Shown: one piece after another, positions 32,805 to 41,693 of the stretch
How the letters are laid out: each line of letters begins with the position of its first letter
Numbering within the stretch: the stretch's first letter is position 1
IMG/VR virus record: IMGVR_UViG_3300030117_004088
Span: 1-48,344 of that record
Source of the DNA: a virus
Strand: one strand, 5' to 3'
DNA: 48,344 nucleotides
Translations under genes and position numbers: made by a program
Notes under the pieces: generated by a model
What the model was told of the DNA's origin: nothing
What the model saw: the letters and a program-made list of their open reading frames with translations, nothing else
Database searches by the model: none

Positions 32805-33461
32805 TTAACCTGTTAAACTATTAACTGCAGTTTCAGCAGCTATACCTGCCACAGGACCACCATATGCAGTAGCAGCAGTTTTGGCAATAGAACCAAGACT
32901 AAAACCACCAATACCACCTGATGCATATCCTGCTGCTAATTTTCCAGCAAGAGTATTGGTTACAAAACTACCAGAAAATGCTGTGAACATATTACTTGTT
33001 CTAAGTAAATCACCAATATTACCACCTTTAGTAGTTACATGAACCTTATCACCAAAAATTACAACTTCATCAGTTGCACCTGGTTCTTCATATCCAATAC
33101 GAACTTTACCACCCTGAATAACAATATCATCAGCATCAAGTGTAATTTGAGTACCTTTAATTAAAACAGCACCTTTAGAAGCAACAATATTAGCATCACC
33201 ATTATGAACTGTTAATGCATAGGCATCCTTTGCCTTTCCTTCAGATGCTCCCTTAGCACCACACTCTACCTGTAGTGTTTTATCTGCATATTGACGTGAT
33301 AAACCACTACCCTCATGAAGACTTTGATTATATTTTACACCATCTTTTGTAACTGAGCGTAGAATATACGCTGTTTTTCCAGCAGCACCTACAGCATCTG
33401 TACCAGATTCTATGAGAAATTGCTGATTTAATCCCTCTATTATACGATTCTCTTGGGCCAT
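32805..33461 (-). CDS. Baseplate spike protein (gp5 C-terminal-like)
   Basis: A 218-residue protein. Residues about 80-150 repeat short beta strands (DAYALTVHNGDANIVASKG, AVLIKGTQITLDADDIVIQG, DEVVIFGDKVHVTTKGG), the pattern of the triple-stranded beta-helix needle that forms the T4 gp5 C-terminal domain. The C-terminal 50 residues are Gly/Ala-rich and hydrophobic. No lysozyme domain is present. It starts with a TAATG overlap on the 702-residue gene. The gp5-like OB domain lies in a separate gene (35604-36644), so the membrane-piercing device seems split over several chains. Confidence 0.65.
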   Translation of the reverse strand: MAQENRIIEGLNQQFLIESGTDAVGAAGKTAYILRSVTKDGVKYNQSLHEGSGLSRQYADKTLQVECGAKGASEGKAKDAYALTVHNGDANIVASKGAVLIKGTQITLDADDIVIQGGKVRIGYEEPGATDEVVIFGDKVHVTTKGGNIGDLLRTSNMFTAFSGSFVTNTLAGKLAAGYASGGIGGFSLGSIAKTAATAYGGPVAGIAAETAVNSLTG

Positions 33462-35569
33462 TATGAATCTCCAGGATTAGGGAAATCACCAACACAATCA
33501 ATAGATTGAATAAGTTCTTGTTGAACTATTCTAGGTTGAGTACTCATAACAGGACGAAGAATAGCACCTACACCAGGATTTTTAATTATTAACTTAGGTA
33601 TATAAGTATAAGGTTTTTGGCACTTAATATCAACACTATCAATTCTACCATCTTTAATATTAAGTTCTAAACATTCATCATTATCAATATAAGCAGAATC
33701 ATAACCAACACCAGGATCTTCAACTATAATTTTATCAATATAAACTTCACCTACTTCTGCAGGAGAGTCAACTGGATAATTTTCACCTTCACTAGTGATA
33801 ATAATATCAGTAATTTGTCCATAAGTAGGAGAATTTATATTTTTATCAATAATCGCCTTACCAAAAGCACCTTTTCCTTGATTACAATTATCAGTAAATG
33901 AAACATATGGTGCTTCAGTATATCCTTCACCTGGATCATCCAACTTAACACCAACAATACTTCCAGTTCTTCTAATATCACCATATAAATCTTCTGGATC
34001 GATTTTATCTATAAATTTACCAAGAAGAACCTTTCCTGCACCACCTACACCATTTCCACCAAATAATGATATTTTAGGTGCACCACACTTAAATATATTT
34101 CCTGCATAACATTCAGCATCGAGATTAGTATCAGCATCGCCAACCTTAGAACCAAACACTTCCCATTTACCATATTTTTCTTCAAATTTATTTACTTGTT
34201 TTGTAATTCCAGAAATAGGTCCACCTTCACCTGGAATTAATGTATCAATTAAACCATCTTTCTCTATTTTGTCAAAAGCCTTATTTGCAGATCTAAAGGC
34301 ACCTTTCATAAAACCTTGTTGCTCATTAGTTCCTTTTGGTTTTTCAGAGGTTCCATCAATAATATAATTATCAGTAGCAGGACAATCTTTTTTAGAATCT
34401 GAGCAATTAAAGAAATTACCAATCTTCTTCATTATATTAACTCCCTTACTAAGTAAACCTTTAATTTTCATCGCACCACCCATTAGTTTACTTAATGGAC
34501 CTGTAAAAGGAGAAACAAACCCATCAATCATCGAAGTTATCTTATTAGTTATTGCACCTACAAATGATTGAGCAGCACAAGCAACACCATTCAATACATT
34601 CTTTGCCATACCAGTTAGCATATCAGTGATAGTATCTTTTAATGCATTTGTAACTTTATTTGCTAGACAACCAACTGCATCAAATATTTTCTTAATCGGT
34701 CCTATCAAACCTTTCTGCCATCCAACAACTGCTTTCAATGCTTTATTAAATTTAGGAATTGCATTAAATATTTTCGATGCACCCATATCTAATCCATTAC
34801 TCACCCACGAAGTTAATCCATCAGAAAGTGCATTTGACATTTGCCCAACAAATTTCTTTGCTTTACCACTAATTAATTTGGTTACTCCTTTAATTTCTCC
34901 AGCAATATCAATATTTTGAGCTCTAGATATTAAATTTATAAAATTATCTAAAGTTGTTTCTACATCACTAAAGAAATTGTTTTTACAAGGATTTGCCTTA
35001 ATAACTTTTGTACCTGTAGTATCACTATCACTTGATACACCATCACCTTTACCATCACCATTACCATTACCATTACCGTTCTTATTCCAATTAGGATTGT
35101 TATTTTTATATTGTTCCCATCTTTCATTATCAGTAAATGCACCTGATTTAGCTGCTGGACTATTCTTAGTCTTATTCAACCATTTTATCTTTGCATCTGT
35201 CTCTGCCTCAGATTCTCCAATTGCCTGTTCAAAAAAGTTTTTATTATTAAAATATAAATCTAACTTTTCACTATCAAAATCATTTATGTCCGTATTAGTA
35301 TATGCATTTACACCTCCCAATTCCGTAGAATAATTATCTGTAAGACTTTTGATTTGTTTTTCCCACCCTTTAGGATTAATCTCTATAAGATTAGTATATG
35401 CTTTAATTTGAAACTCCGATAATTTGTCTGGTGGAGCAGCAATACCATTTCCATCACCCTCTTCAGCAGTAACACCCATCAATAAAGTTGTTGTCCCACC
35501 CTCAGTAGCACCACCGTCAGTATCTTGATAAACGTTACCTTGTTCGTCTTGTCTAAAACTTGAAGTCAT
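33461..35569 (-). CDS. Large virion protein, likely hub-associated, 702 aa
   Basis: A 702-residue protein between the spike and OB-domain genes. Parts: a hydrophilic N-terminal 130 residues; an Asn/Gly/Asp linker (NGNGNGDGKGDGVSSDSD, about 155-172); a long helical, alternately hydrophobic region (about 200-385) with MLTGMAKNVLNGVACAA and SMIDGFVSPFTGPLSKL that could touch membranes; and a beta-rich end with repeated PGxGY elements (DPGEGYTEAPYVSF, DPGVGYDSAYI, NPGVGAI). No lysozyme or peptidase motif was seen. Membrane-active behaviour during DNA entry is only a guess. An AATAAATA (35596-35589) may be its late promoter. Confidence 0.6.
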   Translation of the reverse strand: MTSSFRQDEQGNVYQDTDGGATEGGTTTLLMGVTAEEGDGNGIAAPPDKLSEFQIKAYTNLIEINPKGWEKQIKSLTDNYSTELGGVNAYTNTDINDFDSEKLDLYFNNKNFFEQAIGESEAETDAKIKWLNKTKNSPAAKSGAFTDNERWEQYKNNNPNWNKNGNGNGNGDGKGDGVSSDSDTTGTKVIKANPCKNNFFSDVETTLDNFINLISRAQNIDIAGEIKGVTKLISGKAKKFVGQMSNALSDGLTSWVSNGLDMGASKIFNAIPKFNKALKAVVGWQKGLIGPIKKIFDAVGCLANKVTNALKDTITDMLTGMAKNVLNGVACAAQSFVGAITNKITSMIDGFVSPFTGPLSKLMGGAMKIKGLLSKGVNIMKKIGNFFNCSDSKKDCPATDNYIIDGTSEKPKGTNEQQGFMKGAFRSANKAFDKIEKDGLIDTLIPGEGGPISGITKQVNKFEEKYGKWEVFGSKVGDADTNLDAECYAGNIFKCGAPKISLFGGNGVGGAGKVLLGKFIDKIDPEDLYGDIRRTGSIVGVKLDDPGEGYTEAPYVSFTDNCNQGKGAFGKAIIDKNINSPTYGQITDIIITSEGENYPVDSPAEVGEVYIDKIIVEDPGVGYDSAYIDNDECLELNIKDGRIDSVDIKCQKPYTYIPKLIIKNPGVGAILRPVMSTQPRIVQQELIQSIDCVGDFPNPGDS

Positions 35570-35603
35570 GTTATTTCTATCCGTACTTTATTTATTAGAG
35601 GTA

Positions 35604-36644
35604 TTAATACATAGTAAATGCTTCATCAAGTTCTTCTTGAGTTGCGTTCATTGCATCTTCCCATGCAGCTTCATCAAAGGGATCTTCCCATTTACCTTTA
35701 TCTGCATTATATTCTTGGTTATCATATCTTTGACATTCTCTTCCAATCTTATATTGAACTTCTTTTACTTCAGATTCATCAGCACCATCAGAAGTTCCTA
35801 ATGCAACCTCTTTTGAATTACTTATATTTAAATCTCTATCAACTTTACTATAGACAAATCTTGATTTATTAATATTACGTTCTGCCTTTAATTCTTCCAT
35901 TATAGGCGAATCTGGTCTTACTCTTGTAATACCATTCTTATCAGTATAATAATCCTTTTCTTCTGCTTTCCTTCTCTTCTCAGCAGACAATCTTCGTATA
36001 TCATTTATAGTTCTTGAAGGAGTATCACTATTAACAAATTCTTCACCTACTTTTGTCAATGGTGTTTTTGGTTCTGGTATTACACCATCAACTGGTTCCT
36101 TCTCAGTACTTATACCTTGTTGTTCTAAACTATCATCTGGAGATTTTCTTTCATCATTGCCAGGTCCTTTAGATGGACCTCCCAATGTAGGAGTATCTAC
36201 TTGACCATTACCACTAAATTCTTGTGTACCTGTTATACCAGTTGGATCTATAGTTGCATCAAATCCACTCTCTATAGCAAATTTACCCTCAATTTCACTT
36301 ATCTTTTGATTTCTACCAAAAGCAGATAAAATAACTGGAAACCCTTTATTGGGTGCTAAAAAAGCACCAAGAACCATATCACCAGGAGATAATCTTATAG
36401 TTGCAAATCTACCTGCAGCACCTGTTCCACCAGTTGTTGGAATTAATGCAACTGCAGTATGAACATCTATATCTGGAACATCATCATTCTCAGAATATTC
36501 TCCTATAATACGAACCTTATATCTCCATCCCCAATATTCTTCTCCACCTGCACCAGAAAGTTGAGCCTTCTGAGCATCAAAATTTACTATCTTTCCAATC
36601 CAAAAAGATATATCTTTACCAAAAAATGTCTTCTTTAATGCCAT
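35604..36644 (-). CDS. Baseplate hub OB-fold protein (gp5 N-terminal-like)
   Basis: A 346-residue protein. Residues 1-110 (FFGKDISFWIGKIVNFDAQK, WGWRYKVRIIGEYSENDDVP, RLSPGDMVLGAFLAPNKGFP) look like the OB-fold that opens T4 gp5 and related spike proteins. The rest is hydrophilic and likely disordered (SGNGQVDTPTLGGPSKGPGN, ERKSPDD), with a charged helical end. The lysozyme and needle domains of T4 gp5 are absent. It begins two bases after the gp27-like gene, the T4-like neighbour order for hub parts. Confidence 0.65.
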   Translation of the reverse strand: MALKKTFFGKDISFWIGKIVNFDAQKAQLSGAGGEEYWGWRYKVRIIGEYSENDDVPDIDVHTAVALIPTTGGTGAAGRFATIRLSPGDMVLGAFLAPNKGFPVILSAFGRNQKISEIEGKFAIESGFDATIDPTGITGTQEFSGNGQVDTPTLGGPSKGPGNDERKSPDDSLEQQGISTEKEPVDGVIPEPKTPLTKVGEEFVNSDTPSRTINDIRRLSAEKRRKAEEKDYYTDKNGITRVRPDSPIMEELKAERNINKSRFVYSKVDRDLNISNSKEVALGTSDGADESEVKEVQYKIGRECQRYDNQEYNADKGKWEDPFDEAAWEDAMNATQEELDEAFTMY

Positions 36645-36646
36645 AT

Positions 36647-37930
36647 CTATTTGTTATTAACGTATAGTCCGTAAGTATCACGAGCAAGAGTCATAGAAGT
36701 ATATGATCTAGTAGTATCAAAATGATGACACAAATGTAATATCAAGTATTTACCACTTTGCTGTTCATCCAATGCACCCAACTCTTTAAAATCACCTTGT
36801 CTTTCAATTTCACATCTAATTACATTCCCTGCTCTTAATTTTAAATTACATGGGACTTGTATCTCCATTAACTGAGAATGAAGAAGATTATACCTCATAG
36901 GAGATTTTGCTTGCCATGCTCTTGGATCATTATTTGGATTAATATCAGTAGGATTTAAACTACCAATATCTAAAACATGATAGTTAGTTGTACTATATGA
37001 TTTAGGTTTTAATTTATTAGTATAAGGAACTCTTTTACCTAAAGTTTGTTTAGGTGGATTTGTTTTAATAGAATATATACTATCTTCTACTTCCAAAGTA
37101 TGTGGATTAAAAAATACATTACGAGAATTAGTCCACTTTAAGGCATCTTCAATATTTTGATCCTTAATAACATTTGGTGGTAACAAAATTCTAAAGTCAT
37201 TTTCATCATTATCTAAGTTTGATTTTAAACCACCATTATAAGTATAGGTTTCAACTGCATCTTGAGATATCAAAGTGTCAATAGATTTAAAATTAAATCC
37301 ATCCTGCGTTTCATAAAAGAAAAATCCAGGATCTCCACCATTCTTAGGAATAGATCTTCTACATAAATCAGTTATTAAGTCTAATCCACCAGTCGCAGCA
37401 GAAATAAATTTATAATTATTCTGAGTATCTTCTATATCTGTCTTTGATGCTGGTATATTTAAATCATTTAAGATTGACTTAACAGTAGCACTAATAGTAG
37501 GACCTTCATACTTTTTACAATCATTTTTAATATCTAAATTTTCGTATGTGGAATTAGATTTTAATGGAAGAAATACTGATTGTCGATTTGCTTCTTGTGC
37601 AATAGTTGGTACACCATTTACTGTAAATGGATTTTTTGAGAAATCTAAAGTACCAGATTTAGATGCTATTTTTACAATTAATTTTTCATATCCAGTAAGA
37701 GGTAATGAAGATTTAATACTTCCCTTTCTTTGCTGCTTATCTTGCTGTGATGATGCATCAATAGATGAACCAGCATCAAAAAATATTAAACTACCAGTTA
37801 CTTCAGGAGAATAAACACTTTCATAATAATCAAAACTTGTAGTTTTTCCTTTTATATCTGCACCTCTACCAGGTTCTTTTTGAATGAACATCTTTTCATA
37901 TATTGATGCTCTTGCTGCACTTGCTGCCAT
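36647..37930 (-). CDS. Baseplate central hub protein (gp27-like)
   Basis: A 427-residue protein. The N-terminal part has YSPEVTGSLIFFDAGSSID and SSLPLTGYEKLIVKIAS, and the C-terminal part ends with GKYLILHLCHHFDTTRSYTS then MTLARDTYGLY. The closing pattern is typical of gp27/gpD-type hub proteins (a barrel whose last strands read YLI-x-x-x-x-H-x-F...Y-x-x-x-L-x-L-x-R-D). T4 gp27 is 391 residues. Its neighbours (tape measure partner, OB-domain protein, spike) support the hub assignment. The first 20 residues may bind the tail tube or tape measure. Confidence 0.65.
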   Translation of the reverse strand: MAASAARASIYEKMFIQKEPGRGADIKGKTTSFDYYESVYSPEVTGSLIFFDAGSSIDASSQQDKQQRKGSIKSSLPLTGYEKLIVKIASKSGTLDFSKNPFTVNGVPTIAQEANRQSVFLPLKSNSTYENLDIKNDCKKYEGPTISATVKSILNDLNIPASKTDIEDTQNNYKFISAATGGLDLITDLCRRSIPKNGGDPGFFFYETQDGFNFKSIDTLISQDAVETYTYNGGLKSNLDNDENDFRILLPPNVIKDQNIEDALKWTNSRNVFFNPHTLEVEDSIYSIKTNPPKQTLGKRVPYTNKLKPKSYSTTNYHVLDIGSLNPTDINPNNDPRAWQAKSPMRYNLLHSQLMEIQVPCNLKLRAGNVIRCEIERQGDFKELGALDEQQSGKYLILHLCHHFDTTRSYTSMTLARDTYGLYVNNK

Positions 37931-37942
37931 TTATTATTCCTC

Positions 37943-38857
37943 CTATACTTCTACTTTTTGTGTTGCAATAATAACAGTGGTATCACCATCCTTACCACCA
38001 TTATTTAATGATTGAAGATCATTATTTTTATTCACTGGAGTAATACCCCCATTATAAGGTATCATCTCCAACATATCTTCATGTATCCCGTTATAGAGAC
38101 TAAAATCCCTCAAAAATTCCCACTCAGCTTTTTTATTATTAGACTTTTTTCTTACACTACCATTTTGGTCAATATAATATTTAGCTCTGGCTTCATTAAG
38201 TAATGTATTAGTCTTTGGATCATCTTTATCTACAGTATCAAAACTCTTTTCCAGTTCTTCCCAAACACTGTCTTTATCCTTATCCTTTATATTAGAATCT
38301 ATATCTGTATTGCGTAGTTTTCCGTCCTTATTGATAATTGGACTAAGTTTTTTCTGTATATCATCAGATATATTTTTTAATTGATTAAATTTATTTTTTA
38401 TATCTTCAGCATCAATTTTCTCAACCCCCTCTTTAATTTTTTTCCGTAACCCCTTACTATTATCCCAAACACTAACTAAACCTTTACCAAAACCTACAAA
38501 TATATCTGCAATTTTATTAAAGACAGGTGCATTATCTTCATAGAAATTCTTTAAAGTTTCAACAAGACCTTCCAATGCATTTACAAATATTCCACCTATA
38601 ATAATTCCAAAAAGACTTTTTGCTTTACCAAATATACCTCCTTCAGAATTTATCTTTTTCTTTTTATTTGGTGCTTTCTTAGATGGTGGAGTAGATTCTA
38701 AAGATGTCTCTTTCATTGATATTGCTTGTAATTTTATTGCATCTTCTCTTAATTTATCATTATCTTTTTTAATTTTAGATATCTTCTTACTACTACTAAG
38801 AAGAACACTCTTAATATTAGTTACAGTTAATCTTAGTTGTTTTACTTCAGTTTTCAT
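37943..38857 (-). CDS. Helical virion protein next to the tape measure, 304 aa
   Basis: The start is placed at 38857 (MKTEVKQLRL), where the ATG overlaps the upstream stop as TAATG; the frame is open three codons further. The N-terminal 60 residues form a Lys/Ser/Leu-rich coiled coil, followed by a Lys-rich linker and one hydrophobic segment (AKSLFGIIIGGIFVNALEGL, about 75-98). The rest is charged and helical. Its composition resembles the tape measure, so it may be a second core protein of the tail tube lumen or a hub plug. No enzyme motif seen. Confidence 0.6.
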   Translation of the reverse strand: MKTEVKQLRLTVTNIKSVLLSSSKKISKIKKDNDKLREDAIKLQAISMKETSLESTPPSKKAPNKKKKINSEGGIFGKAKSLFGIIIGGIFVNALEGLVETLKNFYEDNAPVFNKIADIFVGFGKGLVSVWDNSKGLRKKIKEGVEKIDAEDIKNKFNQLKNISDDIQKKLSPIINKDGKLRNTDIDSNIKDKDKDSVWEELEKSFDTVDKDDPKTNTLLNEARAKYYIDQNGSVRKKSNNKKAEWEFLRDFSLYNGIHEDMLEMIPYNGGITPVNKNNDLQSLNNGGKDGDTTVIIATQKVEV

Positions 38858-40080
38858 TATGCACAAATACCATGTAATTCTGGTGTCTTAGTCATATAAG
38901 AATTCATAGGATTAACTGAAGAAACATAAGTAACCTCAGTTGATTCTGGTAATGCCATCTGTTTTGTAGATGGTTGTTTCTTAATAGTACCCAAATCCAT
39001 TTCAATTAGATTTACCTTGGATTTTGAAAAATTAGATATATCATCTACAAATTTAGGAACATTATGATTTGCTACTATATTTGCTTTTTGTCCAAAATAA
39101 GCTAATTCTGGTCCACGTTCACCAACCAATGTCAAACCAAGAGTTTCTCCACCCATTGCCTTCTCTTTAACTTCTTCCATCGCTTCTACTCTTTCAATTT
39201 GTTCTTTAATTTCTGCTCTCATTCCTGATAAACCAAACTTAGTATTCGCCAATTGTTGTTTCAATAATCTAAGAGTTTCTTCTTTACCTAATGATGCTAC
39301 ACTAGCATCTACTCTCTTATCAGGTCCGCTTTTACCAAATAATGCTGGACCCCAAGCACCAAAAGAGAATAATAACGCACCAATTCCAAGAGGACTTGCT
39401 AAAAGTTTAGCGATAGTAAGAAGTCCACTAACTGCTCCAACAGCTCCAAGTAATTTACCACCAACAAATAAGGCACCAGCAGCTATTAAAATCTTATCAA
39501 AATTTTCCATTGTCCATTGAAATATTTCTTTCAACTTTGCTCTATTCTCATCACTCTTTAACCATTCAAATGCTGCATTAATAGCAATACCTGCACCAAG
39601 AAGTTTAACTACTTGAATAAGTTTACCTAAATTAAAAGTATTTGCTATACCAGAACCAACCTTACGTATTCCTGAACTTACGCTTTTACCTATACCCTTT
39701 ATTCCTTCTAGTCCCTTTTCAGCAAGACTCTTTCTCATCATATCTTTTTGTTTTTTCAATCTTTTAGTATCTTCCTTTTCTTCAGCAATTCTATTTGCAA
39801 AATCCAATGCTAATGCATTACCTATATCTTTAAGAACACTGTTTGTTTCTTGTATCTGTTCCTTTACACCCTCAAGAAGTGGATCTTTTACTGGTTTTAA
39901 ACTTTCACCAATGGCAATTCTTTGTGCTTGTAGAACCTTTTTGATTAAAGTAATTTTCTTAGCATTAGCAGCAACTTTTTTTGACAAAGCACTTCCTGCT
40001 GCAAAAGCAGAACCCATAAATTTAGCAGGGTTTACTTTTGGATTATTATTCTTATCGTCTGAGGTTGTTACGTTAGCCAC
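38857..40080 (-). CDS. Tail tape-measure-like protein, 407 aa
   Basis: A 407-residue protein, helical throughout. The charged first 140 residues form coiled coil. The middle (about 155-255) is strongly hydrophobic (LIQVVKLLGAGIAINAAF, ILIAAGALFVGGKLLGAVGA). Near 315-345 sits GLTLVGERGPELAYFG then ANIVANHNVPKF, the LVGE-x-GPE motif seen near the C-terminus of many tape measure proteins. T4 gp29 has 590 residues; at about 1.5 Angstrom per residue the product would fit a shorter tail or need its 304-residue neighbour. It follows gp26 and a 57-residue gene, the order of tail chaperones then tape measure. Confidence 0.75.
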   Translation of the reverse strand: MANVTTSDDKNNNPKVNPAKFMGSAFAAGSALSKKVAANAKKITLIKKVLQAQRIAIGESLKPVKDPLLEGVKEQIQETNSVLKDIGNALALDFANRIAEEKEDTKRLKKQKDMMRKSLAEKGLEGIKGIGKSVSSGIRKVGSGIANTFNLGKLIQVVKLLGAGIAINAAFEWLKSDENRAKLKEIFQWTMENFDKILIAAGALFVGGKLLGAVGAVSGLLTIAKLLASPLGIGALLFSFGAWGPALFGKSGPDKRVDASVASLGKEETLRLLKQQLANTKFGLSGMRAEIKEQIERVEAMEEVKEKAMGGETLGLTLVGERGPELAYFGQKANIVANHNVPKFVDDISNFSKSKVNLIEMDLGTIKKQPSTKQMALPESTEVTYVSSVNPMNSYMTKTPELHGICA

Positions 40081-40246
40081 TTTGTTGTGCTTTCAGATTT
40101 TCTTCTTCAATATATTGTTGTAATAAAGTAATATAGATTTCTCGTTCCCAAGGAATCATATTTTCAATCTCTGTTAATGAATATTTATGGTGTTGAACTA
40201 AAGCAAAATTTACCTTATAGTATGACTCAAGATTAGTATGAGCCAT
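40073..40246 (-). CDS. Small tail assembly protein (chaperone-like), 57 aa
   Basis: A 57-residue ORF starting MAHTNLESYY. The centre KYSLTEIENMIPWEREIY matches a short conserved protein that follows gp26 in T4-like phages; the PWERE/Y core is diagnostic for tail assembly chaperone partners. The ATG lies two bases after the gp26 stop and the end overlaps the tape measure by 8 bases. This is the same place as the T half of lambda-type G/GT chaperones, but no frameshift is needed here. It may correspond to T4 gp51, which I cannot confirm. Confidence 0.75.
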   Translation of the reverse strand: MAHTNLESYYKVNFALVQHHKYSLTEIENMIPWEREIYITLLQQYIEEENLKAQQSG

Positions 40247-40248
40247 AC

Positions 40249-40968
40249 TCAAGTGAAAAAACTTGCTAGTCCCTCCAATATCACTTCAGATTCAACTCCA
40301 GTTGCTGGATTTGTTACTTTAACTTTATGAGAAAGTTTAGGCATTGTCTCAAAAAACTTTTCAACAGATTTAAATTGTTTACTATTTAACTGTTCAATAA
40401 ATTCTTCTAGTTCTTGTTGTGTAGAATCAGAAGCATCCCAACTTTCTTCATTATCATAAATCATATCAATACATGATGTAATCATACTCAATGATTTATT
40501 TACATCACTTTCTTTATCAGATTCAAAATTATTATCAATAAATTCAACTATTGATGGATATTTAAGTTTCATAGAATATTGATTATCAAGTTTAATAATA
40601 TTCTTATGCCCTTTAGTTTTTTGAACTTTAATAGAATCAATATTAATTTCCATCTGGACTGATGTTTTATTATCATCAGGGCAAGTCACATTCACTTCAA
40701 CTGTTTCTCCAACAGATTTTGCACGAACATTCAAGAACAAATATTCAATATCAAAAGTAGAAAGTTTAGAAACATCTACTCCTTTTGTGATAATACAATC
40801 ACTTAATATTTGAACAATAGCATTTGTTATTTCTTCATTATTTTCACTCTCCAATGCCATAATAAGAATCTTCTCTTCTCTTACAAGAAAAGGACGATAT
40901 TTAATTTTCTTATTATTAGAGGGTAAAATCAACTCATAAGTTGGAGTATTAATCTTTGGTAATGGCAT
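40249..40968 (-). CDS. gp26: Baseplate hub assembly protein gp26-like
   Basis: A 239-residue protein of the T4 gp26 type. The N-terminus IKYRPFLVREEKILIMALES is the family signature, followed by TFDIEYLFLNVRAKSVGETV and a beta-rich centre. It ends EVILEGLASFFT. gp26 acts in hub assembly and, by position before the tape measure, could be a tail chaperone. It has a perfect TATAAATA late promoter 25 bases upstream. T4 gp26 is 208 residues. The next gene starts two bases after its stop. Confidence 0.8.
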   Translation of the reverse strand: MPLPKINTPTYELILPSNNKKIKYRPFLVREEKILIMALESENNEEITNAIVQILSDCIITKGVDVSKLSTFDIEYLFLNVRAKSVGETVEVNVTCPDDNKTSVQMEINIDSIKVQKTKGHKNIIKLDNQYSMKLKYPSIVEFIDNNFESDKESDVNKSLSMITSCIDMIYDNEESWDASDSTQQELEEFIEQLNSKQFKSVEKFFETMPKLSHKVKVTNPATGVESEVILEGLASFFT

Positions 40969-40992
40969 AATGTTTTCACACTTCAGTAATTT

Positions 40993-41000
40993 TATTTATA
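40993..41000 (-). promoter_or_regulatory. T4-type late promoter
   Basis: TATAAATA on the minus strand, 25 bases before the gp26 start. Confidence 0.75.
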
Positions 41001-41013
41001 GGGGTAATTTTAA

Positions 41014-41655
41014 CTATTTTAATGGCATTATAGATTTAAATGATCCACCACCTCTTGTTACAACATATCTATCATAATTAAAGGTAACTGTTACTTTCAA
41101 AAGATCTGCTGCTCCATAAGTAACAGGTAAAGATGTAATAGATTTTGGAAAAGCATTCTTAAATTGATACATCAAAGTTCTTTGAAAATTCTTTTCAAAC
41201 TTAGTAATTGTCATTGTATTAACTTTATAATCATCTGGATATCTAAATCTTCTATAAAAATTCTTAGCTTGTGGATTAATAGTTGCACCACTAGAAATAT
41301 ATTCCATCCATCCCTCAAAAATATTCAATGTATTATAATCCTCATCAACATAAAAAGTAAAATCAATATCAGTATATAAACGAGTATGAGCAAACTCTTG
41401 AGGAATACCCATAAAATTATCCTTTACTTCTCCTGTTGCAAAAGCACTTGCTGGTAATGATGCTTCCGAACATAATATACCCAAATCTCTAGATAAGAAA
41501 TTTTTAGCAGAATCAATTCCTAAATTTGAAAGATAATCAGTTATTGTCTTATTCAAAGATGAAAAGTTAACTTGATATTGATTCGATAACGACAGCTTGC
41601 CAAGTTTCTGCTTGACTTCTGACATCGTTATTCTTTGTACTATACCCTTTGCCAC
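41014..41655 (-). CDS. gp54: Baseplate tail tube initiator-like protein
   Basis: A 213-residue protein of the tail-tube fold. Telling segments: NQYQVNFSSLN, CSEASLPASAFATGEVKDNF, GIPQEFAHTRLYTDIDFTFY, FEGWMEYI and LKVTVTFNYDRYVV. These fit the gp19/gp54 group, in which a tube-like protein begins the tail tube on the baseplate. T4 gp54 is longer (320 residues), so a gp19-like minor tube protein is the alternative. It starts 38 bases from the divergent gp4 gene, with a late motif abutting the gp4 start. Confidence 0.65.
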   Translation of the reverse strand: MAKGIVQRITMSEVKQKLGKLSLSNQYQVNFSSLNKTITDYLSNLGIDSAKNFLSRDLGILCSEASLPASAFATGEVKDNFMGIPQEFAHTRLYTDIDFTFYVDEDYNTLNIFEGWMEYISSGATINPQAKNFYRRFRYPDDYKVNTMTITKFEKNFQRTLMYQFKNAFPKSITSLPVTYGAADLLKVTVTFNYDRYVVTRGGGSFKSIMPLK

Positions 41656-41656
41656 T

Positions 41657-41663
41657 CTAAATA
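41657..41663 (+). promoter_or_regulatory. Late promoter motif, rightward
   Basis: CTAAATA, 30 bases before gp4 and directly beside the start codon of the leftward gp54-like gene. Confidence 0.5.
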
Positions 41664-41685
41664 CCTTACGAGTCTTATATTATTT

Positions 41686-41693
41686 CTATTTAG
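41686..41693 (-). promoter_or_regulatory. Late promoter motif, leftward
   Basis: CTAAATAG on the minus strand, 30 bases before the gp54-like gene and touching the gp4 ATG. It mirrors the rightward motif. Confidence 0.5.

Noticed and set aside
40073-40246. A programmed frameshift in the 57-residue gene after gp26
   Set aside because: On careful recount the frame is intact for 58 codons from ATG to TAA, so no frameshift is needed.
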